Shown in pieces: positions 27,740 to 36,333 of a stretch of DNA of 64,000 nt. The DNA is from an uncultured Acidobacteriota bacterium (GTDB lineage Bacteria > Acidobacteriota > Vicinamibacteria > Fen-336). The number at the start of each line of letters is the position of its first letter. The stretch's first letter is position 1. The stretch lies in assembly GCA_902826455.1 (NCBI GenBank), contig CADEEV010000001.1:234983-298982 (forward strand), read 5' to 3'. Under the pieces are notes generated by a model. It was not told where the DNA came from and made no database searches. It worked only from the letters and a program-made list of their open reading frames with translations. A program made the translations under genes and the position numbers.

Positions 27740-29202
27740 GCCCGGCGCCGGTCGCGGCCCATGCCGCGACCACGCGGCTCTTCCTGCGGCTCCTGGGCGT
27801 CGTCTACCTCGCGGCGTTCGCCTCGGCCGCGCTGCAGATCGAGGGGCTCGTCGGCAGCCGCGGCATCGTGCCGGCCGCGGAGAGCCTCGACTGGGTCCGC
27901 TCCCAGCTCGGACCCGAGCGCTACTGGACGGTCCCGACGCTGTTCTGGATCGCCGCCGGCGACCGCGCGCTGCTGGGTGTCGCCTGGGGCGGCGTCGCCC
28001 TGGCGGCGGCGCTCGTTGCAGGCGTCGCGCCGGCCGGCGCCCTCACGGCGCTGTGGGCCGCCTACCTGTCGATCGTGAGCGTCGGTCACGTCTTCTTCGG
28101 CTACCAGTGGGATGCCCTGCTGCTCGAGACCGGCCTGCTGGCGCTCTTCCTGGCGCCCCCGGCGCTACGCCTGCGGCGCGGCCAGGAACCGTCCCCGGTC
28201 GTGCTGTGGCTGCTGCGCTTCCTCCTGTTCCGGCTCACCTTCGTTTCCGGTGTCGTCAAGCTGCGCAGCGGGGACGAGACCTGGCGCTCGCTCTCGGCGC
28301 TGCTCGTGCACTACGAGACGCAGCCGCTTCCGACCTGGATCGGCTGGCATGCTCACCAGCTCCCAGAACTCCTCCAGAAGCTCTCGTGCGGGCTGATGTT
28401 CGCGATCGAGCTCGCGGTGCCGTTCCTGATCTTCGCCGGGCGTCGCGGCCGCATCGCGGCGTGCGTGCCGCTCGTCGGTCTTCAGGTGTTGATCGCCCTG
28501 ACCGGCAACTACGCGTTCTTCAACTTCCTCACGATCGCGTTGTGCGTGCTGCTGCTCGACGATCGCGGGCTGCCCTGGGTACGCCAGGCGGAGCCCGTCA
28601 CGGGCCCGCGCTGGCCCCGCGTCGTCGTCTACCCGTTCGCCGCCCTGACGGGGGCGCTGGCGCTCGTGATCGGCGTGGCCGGCTGCGGGCTGGAGGTGCC
28701 CTGGCCCCGGCCGGTGACGGCCCTGTATCGCCTGGCGGCGCCATTCCGTTCCGTCAACGGCTACGGCCTGTTCGCGGTGATGACCACGACACGGCTCGAG
28801 ATCGAGATCGAGGGCTCCGACGACGGCGGCGTGACGTGGAAGCCGTACCCGTTTCCAGACAAGCCCGGAGACGTGCGGCGGGCGCCGCGCTTCGTCGCTC
28901 CCCACCAGCCGCGTCTCGACTGGCAGATGTGGTTCGCGGCGCTCGGGACCTGCGAGCAGAACCCGTGGCTCGGGCAGCTCCTGAGACGCCTGCGGGAGGG
29001 CTCTTCGCCCGTCCTCGGCCTGCTCGGGGCCAATCCCTTCCCGGATCGGCCCCCGGCGTCCATCCGGGCCCTGGTCTACGACTACCGCTTCACCGACAGG
29101 GCGACCCGCAGGGCCAGCGGCGCCTGGTGGCGCCGCGAAGCCAAGGGACTGTACTGTCACGACTTGGACGAAGCGGAGCGGCTCATTTCGGCGCCTTACT
29201 AA
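27736..29202 (+). CDS. Lipase maturation factor family membrane protein
   Basis: About 488 residues with many membrane helices. LMF-family signature segments: IEGLVGSRGIVPA, GYQWDALLLETGLLALFLAP, LRFLLFRLTFVSGVVKLRSGDETWRSLSALLVHYETQPLP, and the C-terminal beta-rich domain (APFRSVNGYGLFAVMTT, DYRFTD). The first conventional start (GTG 27868) would remove the conserved first helix (TTRLFLRLLGVVYLAAF). The frame is open upstream and a CTG at 27736 overlaps the rsgA stop as CTGA, so it is likely coupled to rsgA. In animals LMF1 helps fold lipases in the ER; the bacterial role is unknown. Confidence 0.8.
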   Translation: MSPAPVAAHAATTRLFLRLLGVVYLAAFASAALQIEGLVGSRGIVPAAESLDWVRSQLGPERYWTVPTLFWIAAGDRALLGVAWGGVALAAALVAGVAPAGALTALWAAYLSIVSVGHVFFGYQWDALLLETGLLALFLAPPALRLRRGQEPSPVVLWLLRFLLFRLTFVSGVVKLRSGDETWRSLSALLVHYETQPLPTWIGWHAHQLPELLQKLSCGLMFAIELAVPFLIFAGRRGRIAACVPLVGLQVLIALTGNYAFFNFLTIALCVLLLDDRGLPWVRQAEPVTGPRWPRVVVYPFAALTGALALVIGVAGCGLEVPWPRPVTALYRLAAPFRSVNGYGLFAVMTTTRLEIEIEGSDDGGVTWKPYPFPDKPGDVRRAPRFVAPHQPRLDWQMWFAALGTCEQNPWLGQLLRRLREGSSPVLGLLGANPFPDRPPASIRALVYDYRFTDRATRRASGAWWRREAKGLYCHDLDEAERLISAPY

Positions 29203-29229
29203 CCACGCTCGCCACGAGGGCGTCTCACG

Positions 29230-29808
29230 ATGCGAATGGAGGACGATGCGGCCGACGTGACAGCGGCCCGCGGGGGAGACGAGGATGCCTATCGGCGCCT
29301 CGTCGAGCGTCATTCCCGCAACGTCTTCCGTCTCGCCTACCGGATGACCCGGAGCGAACACGACGCGGAGGACGTGGTGCAGAACGCCTTCATCAAGGCC
29401 TTCCGGAGACTCGAGCATTTCGAATCGAGATCGAACTTCGGGACCTGGCTGCACCGGATCGCCGCCAACTGCGCCTACGACGTCCTTCGTACCCAGAAAC
29501 GCCGGCAGCGCGAGGAGCCCCTCGAGCCCGATCCGGCCAATCCCGAGGCACGGGCGCTTCCGTCCCTCGGTCCGTCGCCCGATCGCCTCGCGGAGTCGGC
29601 CGACGTTCGGGCCCGCGTCGCGCGCGCCATGTCGCGCCTCAGCCCCCTCGAGCGCTCGGCCTTCGTGATGCGCCACGACCAGGGCCTGTCGATCCGCGAG
29701 ATCGGCGTCGCCCTGGGCCTCGACACGAGCGCCACGAAGCACAGCATCTTCCGGGCCGTGCGCAAGATGCGCGTCGCCCTCGAACCGGTGTCGGAGGTGG
29801 CCTCGTGA
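29230..29808 (+). CDS. ECF RNA polymerase sigma factor
   Basis: 192 residues. Region 2 (GDEDAYRRLVERHSRNVFRLAYRMTRSEHDAEDVVQNAFIKAF) and region 4 (LSPLERSAFVMRHDQGLSIREIGVALGL) are complete; RpoE-like. ATG at 29230, with another in-frame two codons later. Next gene is a zinc-finger anti-sigma factor with overlapping start (GTGA), followed by two HEAT-repeat genes, so this sigma probably drives its own envelope-linked regulon. Confidence 0.93.
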   Translation: MRMEDDAADVTAARGGDEDAYRRLVERHSRNVFRLAYRMTRSEHDAEDVVQNAFIKAFRRLEHFESRSNFGTWLHRIAANCAYDVLRTQKRRQREEPLEPDPANPEARALPSLGPSPDRLAESADVRARVARAMSRLSPLERSAFVMRHDQGLSIREIGVALGLDTSATKHSIFRAVRKMRVALEPVSEVAS

Positions 29809-30572
29809 ACGGGCATCTGACGGAAGAAGACCTGTTGCTCCTCCACTACGGCGAGCTCGTGGATGCCGAAGCGGCCGAGCGCCACCTGCTGGCCTGCGAC
29901 GCCTGCAGCGCCGCGCGCGAAGCGCTCCTCGGCGATCTTGCCGCCCTCGAGAACGACGCCATTCCCGAGCGCGGCGACGACTACGGCGCCGCGGTCTGGG
30001 CCCGCGTCCAGCCCGGACTGCGCCCGCCCACGCGACTCTTCGGCATGACGCCGCGTCAGTTCGCGATGCCGGCGGCCATGGCCGCGACGATCGTCCTCGC
30101 CTTCTTCGTGGGTCGGGTCACCCACGTCGCCCCGCCGTCCCCGACGCCGCCGCCTCAGATCGTGGAGCGCGAGGTCGTGCGCGAGCGCATCCTCGTGGTG
30201 GCCGTGGGCGATCACCTCGAGAAGTCGCGCATGGTGCTCGTCGAGCTCTCCCACGCCGGCAACGGCAAGCGCAAGGTGAACATCGCGGCCGAGCAGCAGT
30301 GGGCCGAAAACCTGCTGGCCAACAACCGCCTCTATCGTCAAACGGCCGTGCGCGCAGGTGAGAACAAGGTGGCGAGCGTCCTCGACGACCTCGAGCGACT
30401 GCTGGTCGAGGTCGCGAGCGGCCCGTCGGAGCTGACGGCCGAGGAGGTCGCGACGCTGCGCAAGCGCATCGATTCGGGCGGGCTGCTCTTCAAGGTGAAG
30501 GTCCTGGGCTCGCAGCTGCGCGGCCGCGAGCGCGCGCCGGGCCACGACGCGTCGCCCAAGGTGATTTCGTGA
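29805..30572 (+). CDS. Zinc-finger anti-sigma factor, membrane-anchored
   Basis: 255 residues. N-terminal anti-sigma zinc finger (LTEEDLLLLHYGELVDAEAAERHLLACDACSAARE, H-x3-C-x2-C), one transmembrane helix near 84-102 (AMPAAMAATIVLAFFVGRV), a proline-rich linker, then a ~130-residue periplasmic helical domain. It should hold the sigma factor inactive at the membrane. GTG start overlaps the sigma stop (GTGA) with GGAGG upstream. A similar arrangement is frequent in Acidobacteriota. Confidence 0.87.
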   Translation: MNGHLTEEDLLLLHYGELVDAEAAERHLLACDACSAAREALLGDLAALENDAIPERGDDYGAAVWARVQPGLRPPTRLFGMTPRQFAMPAAMAATIVLAFFVGRVTHVAPPSPTPPPQIVEREVVRERILVVAVGDHLEKSRMVLVELSHAGNGKRKVNIAAEQQWAENLLANNRLYRQTAVRAGENKVASVLDDLERLLVEVASGPSELTAEEVATLRKRIDSGGLLFKVKVLGSQLRGRERAPGHDASPKVIS

Positions 30573-30592
30573 CGGAGAGAGGAACGAGAACG

Positions 30593-31936
30593 ATGAGAGC
30601 GAAACAGCTGTCGGTGTGGAGCCTGGCCCTCCTGGTGGGCGCCGGCGTCGGGCCGCGCGCCCATGCCGCCCCGTGGACGTTCCAGGACAAGGTGGCCGAA
30701 GAGGACGCGGCGCAGGCTCGTGAAGAGGAGCGCGCCTCCCGGGAGGACGAGCGCCGTCAGCGGGAAGAGGAACGGCGCCAGCGCGAGGAGGAGCGCAAGC
30801 AGCGCGAGATCGAGCGCGTCGAGCAGGCCGAGGAATCCTACGAGGAGGGCACCGAGCACCTGGACGAAGGCGAGTGGGACGACGCGATCCGCGCCTTCCA
30901 GGAGGTGATCAAGCAGGGAGGCCGCCGTTCCGACGGCGCGCTCTACTGGAAGGCCTACGCCCAGAGCAAGCGCGGCCGCCGCGCCGAAGCCCTGGCCGGG
31001 ATTGCCGAGCTCTCGAAGAGCTATCCCCAGAGCCGCTTCGTGGCCGAGGCCAAGGCGCTGGAGCTCGAGATCCGCCAGGCGAGCGGCCAGGCCCCAAAAC
31101 CCGAGAACCAGAGCGACGAGGAGCTGCAGCTGCTCGCGCTCAACGGCCTCATGAACTCCGACGCGAGCCGGGCCGTGCCGCTGCTCGAGGGCTTCCTCTC
31201 GAGCAACAAGTCGCCCCGGCTCAAGGATCGGGCGCTGTTCGTGCTGTCCCAGAGCGATTCGCCCCAGGCCCGGGAGATCATCGCCCGCATCGCGAAGACG
31301 GGCTCCAACCCCGATCTCCAGCTGAAGGCCATCAAGTACCTGGGCATGGACGGCGACCCCCGGAACATGGACCTGCTGGCGTCTCTCTACGCGCAGTCCA
31401 CCGATCCGAGTCTCAAGCGCGCCATCCTGCGGGGCTTCATGGCTTCCGAGGACGGCAAGCACCTGTTCGAGCTCGCGAAGACCGAGAAGAGCCCGGAGCT
31501 GCGCCGCGAGGCGATCCGCTCCCTCGGCGCGGCCGAGAGCACGCGCGAGCTGGTGGAGCTCTACCGTCTCGAGACGTCGCCAGACCTCAAGGAGGAGATC
31601 CTGCGCTCGATGGGCGTCGCCGAGGCCGGTAGCAGCCTCTTCGACGTGGTACGCGGCGAGTCCGATCCGCGCCTGCGCCGCGCCGCGATCGAAGCCCTCG
31701 GCATCATCGACTCGCCAGAGCTCGGCAACCAGCTGCTGTCGCTATACCGCGCCGAGAAGGACGCCGAGACGAAGGAGAGGATCCTCGAGTCGCTCTTCAC
31801 GCAGGAGAACGCCAAGGTGCTGGTCGAGATCGCCCGCGCCGAGAAGGACCCGCGACTGCGCAAGAAGGTGGTGGAGCTGCTCTCCAACACGGAGTCGAAG
31901 GAAGCCACCGACTACATGCTCGAGATCCTGAAGTAG
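30593..31936 (+). CDS. Exported coiled-coil / TPR / HEAT-repeat protein
   Basis: 447 residues. Signal peptide 1-28 (GPRAHAAPW), then a ~35-residue Glu/Arg/Gln-rich segment (EEERASREDERRQREEER) likely forming a single alpha-helix or coiled coil, TPR-like repeats (~80-170), and about eight HEAT-like repeats to the end (e.g. SPDLKEEILRSMGVAEAGSSL). No catalytic motif. ATG at 30593 has AGAGGA nine bases upstream; the GTG overlapping the anti-sigma stop lacks one. It probably acts in the periplasm as a scaffold or sensor for the upstream sigma/anti-sigma pair (inference). Confidence 0.83.
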   Translation: MRAKQLSVWSLALLVGAGVGPRAHAAPWTFQDKVAEEDAAQAREEERASREDERRQREEERRQREEERKQREIERVEQAEESYEEGTEHLDEGEWDDAIRAFQEVIKQGGRRSDGALYWKAYAQSKRGRRAEALAGIAELSKSYPQSRFVAEAKALELEIRQASGQAPKPENQSDEELQLLALNGLMNSDASRAVPLLEGFLSSNKSPRLKDRALFVLSQSDSPQAREIIARIAKTGSNPDLQLKAIKYLGMDGDPRNMDLLASLYAQSTDPSLKRAILRGFMASEDGKHLFELAKTEKSPELRREAIRSLGAAESTRELVELYRLETSPDLKEEILRSMGVAEAGSSLFDVVRGESDPRLRRAAIEALGIIDSPELGNQLLSLYRAEKDAETKERILESLFTQENAKVLVEIARAEKDPRLRKKVVELLSNTESKEATDYMLEILK

Positions 31937-31940
31937 GCCG

Positions 31941-32765
31941 ATGCTCTCCGCCCTCGCCCTCCTCGTTCTCGCCGCGGCACCGGCGAACCTCGTGAACGCC
32001 AAGGTGGAGACGCGCGAGGGCGCGGGGCGCCTCGCCGCGATCGTGAAGGAGCTGGCCGCCTCGGGGCCGGCGCCGGCGTGGATCGCGTACGAGGAGCCCG
32101 GCCGGGGTCCGGGCGGCGGGTGCTGCTACGAGCTGCGCCACTCGCGGGTCCAGTGTCCGGGCTGCGTCCTCGAGGGCGACCGTCACTTCACGTTCACGAC
32201 GCAGGGCGACGCGAAGTCCCTCGAGGCGAACACCGGCGTCCGGGTGCTGCTGCGCGTGGCGAACGGTCGCGTGAGCGACGTGCGCGCGTACTCGGCCGGT
32301 TGCCCCATCGATGCCGCCGGCCGGCGCGTCGTCTGGCTCGACGGCGTGCCGTCCGCCGAGAGCCTCGCCGTGCTGCGCACTCTCGTGACGCAGCTCGACG
32401 ACGACGCTCTCGAGGCCATCGCCCAGCACGCCGACCCGGCGGCCGACGCGCTGCTCGTGGAGTACGCCCGCGACGGGAGAACGGGCGACGTGCGCAGCCA
32501 GGCGCTGTTCTGGCTCGCCCAGGTCGCGAGCCGCAAGGCCGTCGGCGCCATCGACCGCGCGATCGCCGAGGATCCCGAGACGCAGGTGAAGGAGCAGGCC
32601 GTATTTGCACTCTCGGAGATGCCCGACGGCGAGGGCGTGCCGCACCTCATCGCCCTCGCGCGCAGCCATCGCAATCCGGCGGTGCGCGAGAAGGCGTTCT
32701 TCTGGCTGGGCGAGTCCGAGGATCCCCGGGCCCTCGCGTTCTTCGAGGACGTCCTGAAGAACTAG
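31941..32765 (+). CDS. Exported cysteine-bearing HEAT-repeat protein
   Basis: 274 residues. Short signal peptide (LSALALLVLAAAPANL), a ~120-residue N-terminal domain with CC (GGGCCYELRH), CPGC and AGC cysteines that could form disulfides or bind a metal, and HEAT repeats in the last ~120 residues (SQALFWLAQVASRKAVGAI ... KEQAVFALSEMPDGEGVP). ATG is four bases after the previous stop, so it is fourth in the sigma operon. Its stop shares a CTAG with the convergent surE stop. Confidence 0.8.
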   Translation: MLSALALLVLAAAPANLVNAKVETREGAGRLAAIVKELAASGPAPAWIAYEEPGRGPGGGCCYELRHSRVQCPGCVLEGDRHFTFTTQGDAKSLEANTGVRVLLRVANGRVSDVRAYSAGCPIDAAGRRVVWLDGVPSAESLAVLRTLVTQLDDDALEAIAQHADPAADALLVEYARDGRTGDVRSQALFWLAQVASRKAVGAIDRAIAEDPETQVKEQAVFALSEMPDGEGVPHLIALARSHRNPAVREKAFFWLGESEDPRALAFFEDVLKN

Positions 32766-33541
32766 GGCGCGTCGACGCGCTTGAAGCCCTGGACGGGCCA
32801 GGCCGCCACCACGGCGCGCTGCTGGTGCAGCGTGAGGTCGAGGTGCAGCGGTGTCACCGACACGCGCTTCTCCTCGAGCACCACGTTGCAGTCGCTGCCC
32901 GGGATGTCCTCGTGCTGGTACTCGTTGCCGCCGATCCAGTAGTACTTGCGGCCGCGCGGGTCGGTCTTCTCGACGATCTCGCCGCCGTAGCTGTGCTTGC
33001 CGAGGCGCGTCACCACGTAGCCGTCGGGCTCGACGCCCCCGGGCACGTTCACGTTCAGCAGCATCCCGTGGGGCAGCGTCTGCGTGAGGGCGGCCGCCAC
33101 GAGCTCGCGGGCGAAGCGCGCCGCCGGCGCGAAATCGAAGCTGCCGCGCGAGGCGAGGCTGAAGGCGATCGCCGGCACGCCCATGAGGGACGCTTCCATG
33201 GCCGCCGCCACGGTGCCGGAATACGTGACGTCGTCGGCGAGGTTCGGGCCGTGGTTGATGCCGGAGACCATCAGCGTCGGACGGCGCCCCTTGAGGACGT
33301 GGTTGACGCCGATCCACGCGCAGTCCGTGGGAGTGCCGTCGACCGCGTACCAGCGCGGCGAGATCTCGCGGATGCGCAGCGGCCGGTAGATGGAGATCGC
33401 ATGGGACGCCGCGCTCTGCTCGGCCTCGGGCGCCACCACCCAGACTTCGCCCAGCGGCGCCATGGCTTCCACCAGGGCCTGGATCCCTCGGGAGCCGTGG
33501 CCGTCGTCGTTCGACACGAGGATGCGGGGCGTCTCGGGCAT
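32762..33541 (-). CDS. surE: 5'/3'-nucleotidase SurE
   Basis: 259 residues. Metal-dependent survival protein E, dephosphorylates nucleoside monophosphates. RILVSNDDGHGSRGIQAL carries the metal-binding DD, and GINHGPNLADDVTYSGTVAAAMEA is the second signature. The ATG has no Shine-Dalgarno; TAGAAT ends seven bases upstream. Convergent with the HEAT-repeat gene, sharing CTAG for both stops. Confidence 0.95.
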   Translation of the reverse strand: MPETPRILVSNDDGHGSRGIQALVEAMAPLGEVWVVAPEAEQSAASHAISIYRPLRIREISPRWYAVDGTPTDCAWIGVNHVLKGRRPTLMVSGINHGPNLADDVTYSGTVAAAMEASLMGVPAIAFSLASRGSFDFAPAARFARELVAAALTQTLPHGMLLNVNVPGGVEPDGYVVTRLGKHSYGGEIVEKTDPRGRKYYWIGGNEYQHEDIPGSDCNVVLEEKRVSVTPLHLDLTLHQQRAVVAAWPVQGFKRVDAP

Positions 33542-33548
33542 GGGAGGG

Positions 33549-33554
33549 ATTCTA
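33549..33554 (-). promoter_or_regulatory. surE -10 hexamer TAGAAT, probable leaderless start
   Basis: TAGAAT on the minus strand ends seven bases before the surE ATG, so a typical transcription start would coincide with or sit one or two bases from the start codon. No ribosome-binding site is present. One of several such arrangements in the window. Confidence 0.5.
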
Positions 33555-33575
33555 TGTGAGCTTCGAAGCCCCCTC

Positions 33576-33604
33576 TTGACAGCGCGACGGCGCGGTCACA
33601 GTAT
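33576..33604 (+). promoter_or_regulatory. imuA-like gene promoter
   Basis: A consensus -35 TTGACA (33576-33581), 17-base spacer, and CAGTAT (33599-33604) as -10. The transcription start would be ~33611 and the ATG is at 33622. No recognisable LexA palindrome overlaps it, so SOS control is not visible. Confidence 0.5.
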
Positions 33605-33621
33605 GGCGAAGAAAAAGCGAA

Positions 33622-34323
33622 ATGAGCGCCACCCTCAAGTCCGCCCTCGAAGACCTGCTCCGGGCCCGCGCGCTCCAGGCCGAAGCGCCGCCGTTGCGCG
33701 GCGAGCGGCGCTTGGCACCGCTACCTACCGGCGTGGCCGCGATCGACTCGGTCCTCGCCGGCGGCTTTCCCCGGGGCCGGCTGTCCGAAGCCGTCGGGCC
33801 CGCGTCCTCGGGGCGTACCGCCCTGGCTCTCGGCATGATCGCGCGGGCGACGGCAGGCGGAGCACTGGCGGCCTGCGTCGATCCCGGTGACCGACTCGAT
33901 CCGGCCTCCCTCGCGGCGTCTGGAGCCGATCTCGAGCGCCTGCTCTGGCTGCGGGGCGATCCGCGCGGCCCGCGAGGGCTGTCCGAGGCCGCGGCCGCCA
34001 CGGGGACGCTGATCGCCGCCGGCCTCTTCGATCTCGTGATCCTCGACCTGGCGGGGGTGGCCGCGGCCGAGATCCATCGGCTGCCCCACACGACGTGGCA
34101 TCGGCTCGCCCGCACCCTGGAGGAGACGACCACCGCTCTCGTCCTGTTGGCGCGGGAGCACGTGGCCCAGGGCCCGGGCGGCGTTGCGCTCACGCTCGCG
34201 GCCCAGGGGCCGCGCTTCGCGGGGGAAGGGTCGGGCCGCCTGCTCGTCGGCCTCGGCCTCGAAGCCCGCGTCGCGCGCCATCAGCTCCGTGGCGTCGTCG
34301 TCGAGCTTCCGTCCTTCCACTAG
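33622..34323 (+). CDS. ImuA-like RecA-fold protein
   Basis: 233 residues. Truncated RecA-like protein of the ImuA type: PTGVAAIDSVLAGGFPRGRLSEAVGPASSGRTALAL. The Walker A equivalent reads GPASSGRT, with Arg in place of Lys, common in such proteins; ATP hydrolysis may be lost. ImuA partners ImuB and DnaE2 in translesion synthesis. It is followed after 8 bases by the ImuB-like gene; dnaE2 is not in the window. Confidence 0.78.
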   Translation: MSATLKSALEDLLRARALQAEAPPLRGERRLAPLPTGVAAIDSVLAGGFPRGRLSEAVGPASSGRTALALGMIARATAGGALAACVDPGDRLDPASLAASGADLERLLWLRGDPRGPRGLSEAAAATGTLIAAGLFDLVILDLAGVAAAEIHRLPHTTWHRLARTLEETTTALVLLAREHVAQGPGGVALTLAAQGPRFAGEGSGRLLVGLGLEARVARHQLRGVVVELPSFH

Positions 34324-34331
34324 AGGTCCTC

Positions 34332-35597
34332 GTGTACGGCGGACTGCATTCGAAGGATCCGCTGCCGCGAGCCACGGCGCTCCTGGACCTGGCGCGGGAC
34401 TTCACGCCGCGCGTCGAAGCCTCGCACCCGACGCCGGTGCTCCTCGACCTGCACGGCCTGGGCCGGGCCTGGCCGACGCCCGAGGCGCTGGGCCGCGCGA
34501 TCCTGGGCGCCGCGCGCGCGCGCTCCCTCGTGCCCAGCCTGAGCCTCGCGTTCTCCCGGGTGACGGCGCTGGTCCTGGCCCGGGCCCGCGAGGGCCTCAC
34601 GATCGTTCCGGCCGGCGACGAAGCGCGCGTGCTCGCGCCGCTGCCGATCGCCCTTCTCGATCTCGACGCGGAGCGCCTCGAGCTCCTCGCGCGCTGGGGG
34701 ATGCGCACGATCGGAGATCTCGCGCGGCTGCCGGCCATGGGCCTCGCCGAGCGGCTCGGGCCCGAGGCGCCGCGGCTCCTGCGCCGGGCACGCGGCGAGG
34801 ACGAGGCGCCGCTCGTGCCGACCCTGCCGCCCGAGGTCTTCGAGATGTCGCTCGAGCTCGACTGGCCCGTGGAGGGCCTCGAGCCGTTGTCGTTCCTGCT
34901 GGCGCGGGTGCTCGAGCCCTTGTGCGCGGGTCTCGTGGCCCGCGGCCGCAGGGCGGCATCCCTCGCCGCCGAGCTGAAGCTCGTGGACGGGTCCACCCAT
35001 CGCCGCGAGCTCCGGCCGGCCGCGCCCTCGGCCGAGCCGCGCACCTGGCGCACCCTGCTGCTGCTGGACCTCGAGACGCACCCGCCCCGCGACGGTATCC
35101 AGGGCATCCGCGTGCGCGCGGAGCCGACGCCGTCCCGGGTGGTGCAGTTCTCGCTGCTGGATGCCGCGCAGCCGTCGCCCGAGCGGTTGGCCGAGACGAT
35201 GGCGCGCCTGCAGTCGTGGACGAGCGCGGGCCGTGGCGGCGCCCTCACGCTGCTCGAGACCCACCGGCCCGGGGCCTTCGCCATGGGCACCTTCTCGCCG
35301 GGCCCGTTCTCGCGGCACCGCGTCCGGGGCCCGGGCCCGCCCCGCGTGGCGCTCCGGGCGTTCCGTCCGCCGCTCCACGCCGACGTGCTGCTCACGGCCG
35401 GCGTGCCCAGCTTCGTCGCGGCGCCCGGCGTGCGCGGGGCCGTGATCGATCGCGCCGGGCCGTGGCGCGCCTCGGGCGACTGGTGGGACGTGGCCTGGAG
35501 CCGCGAGGAGTGGGACGTGGTCCTGGCGACCGGCATCTTCCGGATCTTCAACGACCGCCTGCGCGAGGCGTGGTTCGTCGAGGGCGAGCTCGACTAG
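34332..35597 (+). CDS. ImuB-like Y-family polymerase homologue, N-terminally reduced
   Basis: 421 residues. Matches the middle and C-terminus of ImuB/DNA polymerase Y-like proteins: FTPRVEASHPTPVLLDLHGLGRAWP, a helix-hairpin-helix-like thumb (RWGMRTIGDLARLPAMGLAERLG), a little-finger-like region, and the C-terminal AGPWRASGDWWD ... YRI-like tail. The usual first ~80-100 residues of the palm domain are missing, and the catalytic acidic residues of active Y polymerases are not present. The GTG at 34332 has AGAGG five bases upstream, directly after imuA, so the short form looks intended and not a sequencing error. Likely a scaffold, as for ImuB. Confidence 0.77.
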   Translation: MYGGLHSKDPLPRATALLDLARDFTPRVEASHPTPVLLDLHGLGRAWPTPEALGRAILGAARARSLVPSLSLAFSRVTALVLARAREGLTIVPAGDEARVLAPLPIALLDLDAERLELLARWGMRTIGDLARLPAMGLAERLGPEAPRLLRRARGEDEAPLVPTLPPEVFEMSLELDWPVEGLEPLSFLLARVLEPLCAGLVARGRRAASLAAELKLVDGSTHRRELRPAAPSAEPRTWRTLLLLDLETHPPRDGIQGIRVRAEPTPSRVVQFSLLDAAQPSPERLAETMARLQSWTSAGRGGALTLLETHRPGAFAMGTFSPGPFSRHRVRGPGPPRVALRAFRPPLHADVLLTAGVPSFVAAPGVRGAVIDRAGPWRASGDWWDVAWSREEWDVVLATGIFRIFNDRLREAWFVEGELD

Positions 35598-35607
35598 ACG
35601 CCGGTCA

Positions 35608-36333
35608 CTAGAGCCGCTCGCCGCCCAGGCGCGCCGTCTCTCCCAGGGAGAAGCCGAACACGCAGACCGACCAGAACGAGGCCGGGAGCACGCCGATGCA
35701 GCACAGCAGGACCCCGAACTGGGCGGCGAAGTTGGCCACGAGATAGAACACGATCGCCAGCATGTAGTTCATCGGGTTGCGGCGGATGAACGCGATGTTC
35801 GCCTGGACCTCGAAGGCGGCGCCGAAGCGCTCCGAGAGGGCGACACGGGTGAGGGCCGCGGGGAAGTAGACGAGCAGCGCCAGCATGCCGAGCATCATGA
35901 ACGCGTAGGCGCCGAGCATCGCGATGCCGGCGAGGGTGCCCAGGCCTTCGGCCGCTTCCTGGCTCGCGGAGGCGGCCCCGCCCGCGAGCACGATGCTGAA
36001 GAACGCCACACCCAGCAGCGGCAGCAGGACGACGAACAGATGCGCGAGATACGCCCCGAGGATGCGCAGCCCCGAGGAGAACAGGTCCCCCAGGTCGTCC
36101 CAGTCGGGGAGCGGCCGAGCTTCGCCACGAGCCGCCCGCTGGATGAGGCGCGCGATGTACCCGGCGAGGAACACGCCTCCGATGACGAAGACGCCGAGCA
36201 GCGTGAACAGGCTGCCCATCAGCACCTTCTTCACCCAGTCGGGGTCGTCGAAGACGAACCGGAACGCCCGGCCGAAGTCGATGTTCTGCTGGTCGGAGCG
36301 GGCAGTGACGGGAGGCAGTGCACCCTGGCTCAT
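35608..36333 (-). CDS. DUF4013 integral membrane protein
   Basis: 241 residues, about six membrane helices. Starts with DFGRAFRFVFDDPDWVKKVLMGSLF and contains GYIARLIQRAARGEARPLPDWDDLGDLFSSGL, both DUF4013 hallmarks, plus FGAAFEVQANIAFIRRNPMNYM. Function unknown. Its ATG overlaps the stop of the photolyase gene (ATGA), so it can be co-translated, yet TAGAAT also sits seven bases before the ATG, suggesting an additional internal leaderless start. Confidence 0.85.
   Translation of the reverse strand: MSQGALPPVTARSDQQNIDFGRAFRFVFDDPDWVKKVLMGSLFTLLGVFVIGGVFLAGYIARLIQRAARGEARPLPDWDDLGDLFSSGLRILGAYLAHLFVVLLPLLGVAFFSIVLAGGAASASQEAAEGLGTLAGIAMLGAYAFMMLGMLALLVYFPAALTRVALSERFGAAFEVQANIAFIRRNPMNYMLAIVFYLVANFAAQFGVLLCCIGVLPASFWSVCVFGFSLGETARLGGERL

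Noticed and set aside
33555..33621. LexA box before imuA
   Set aside because: No inverted repeat of a known LexA type is visible around the promoter.
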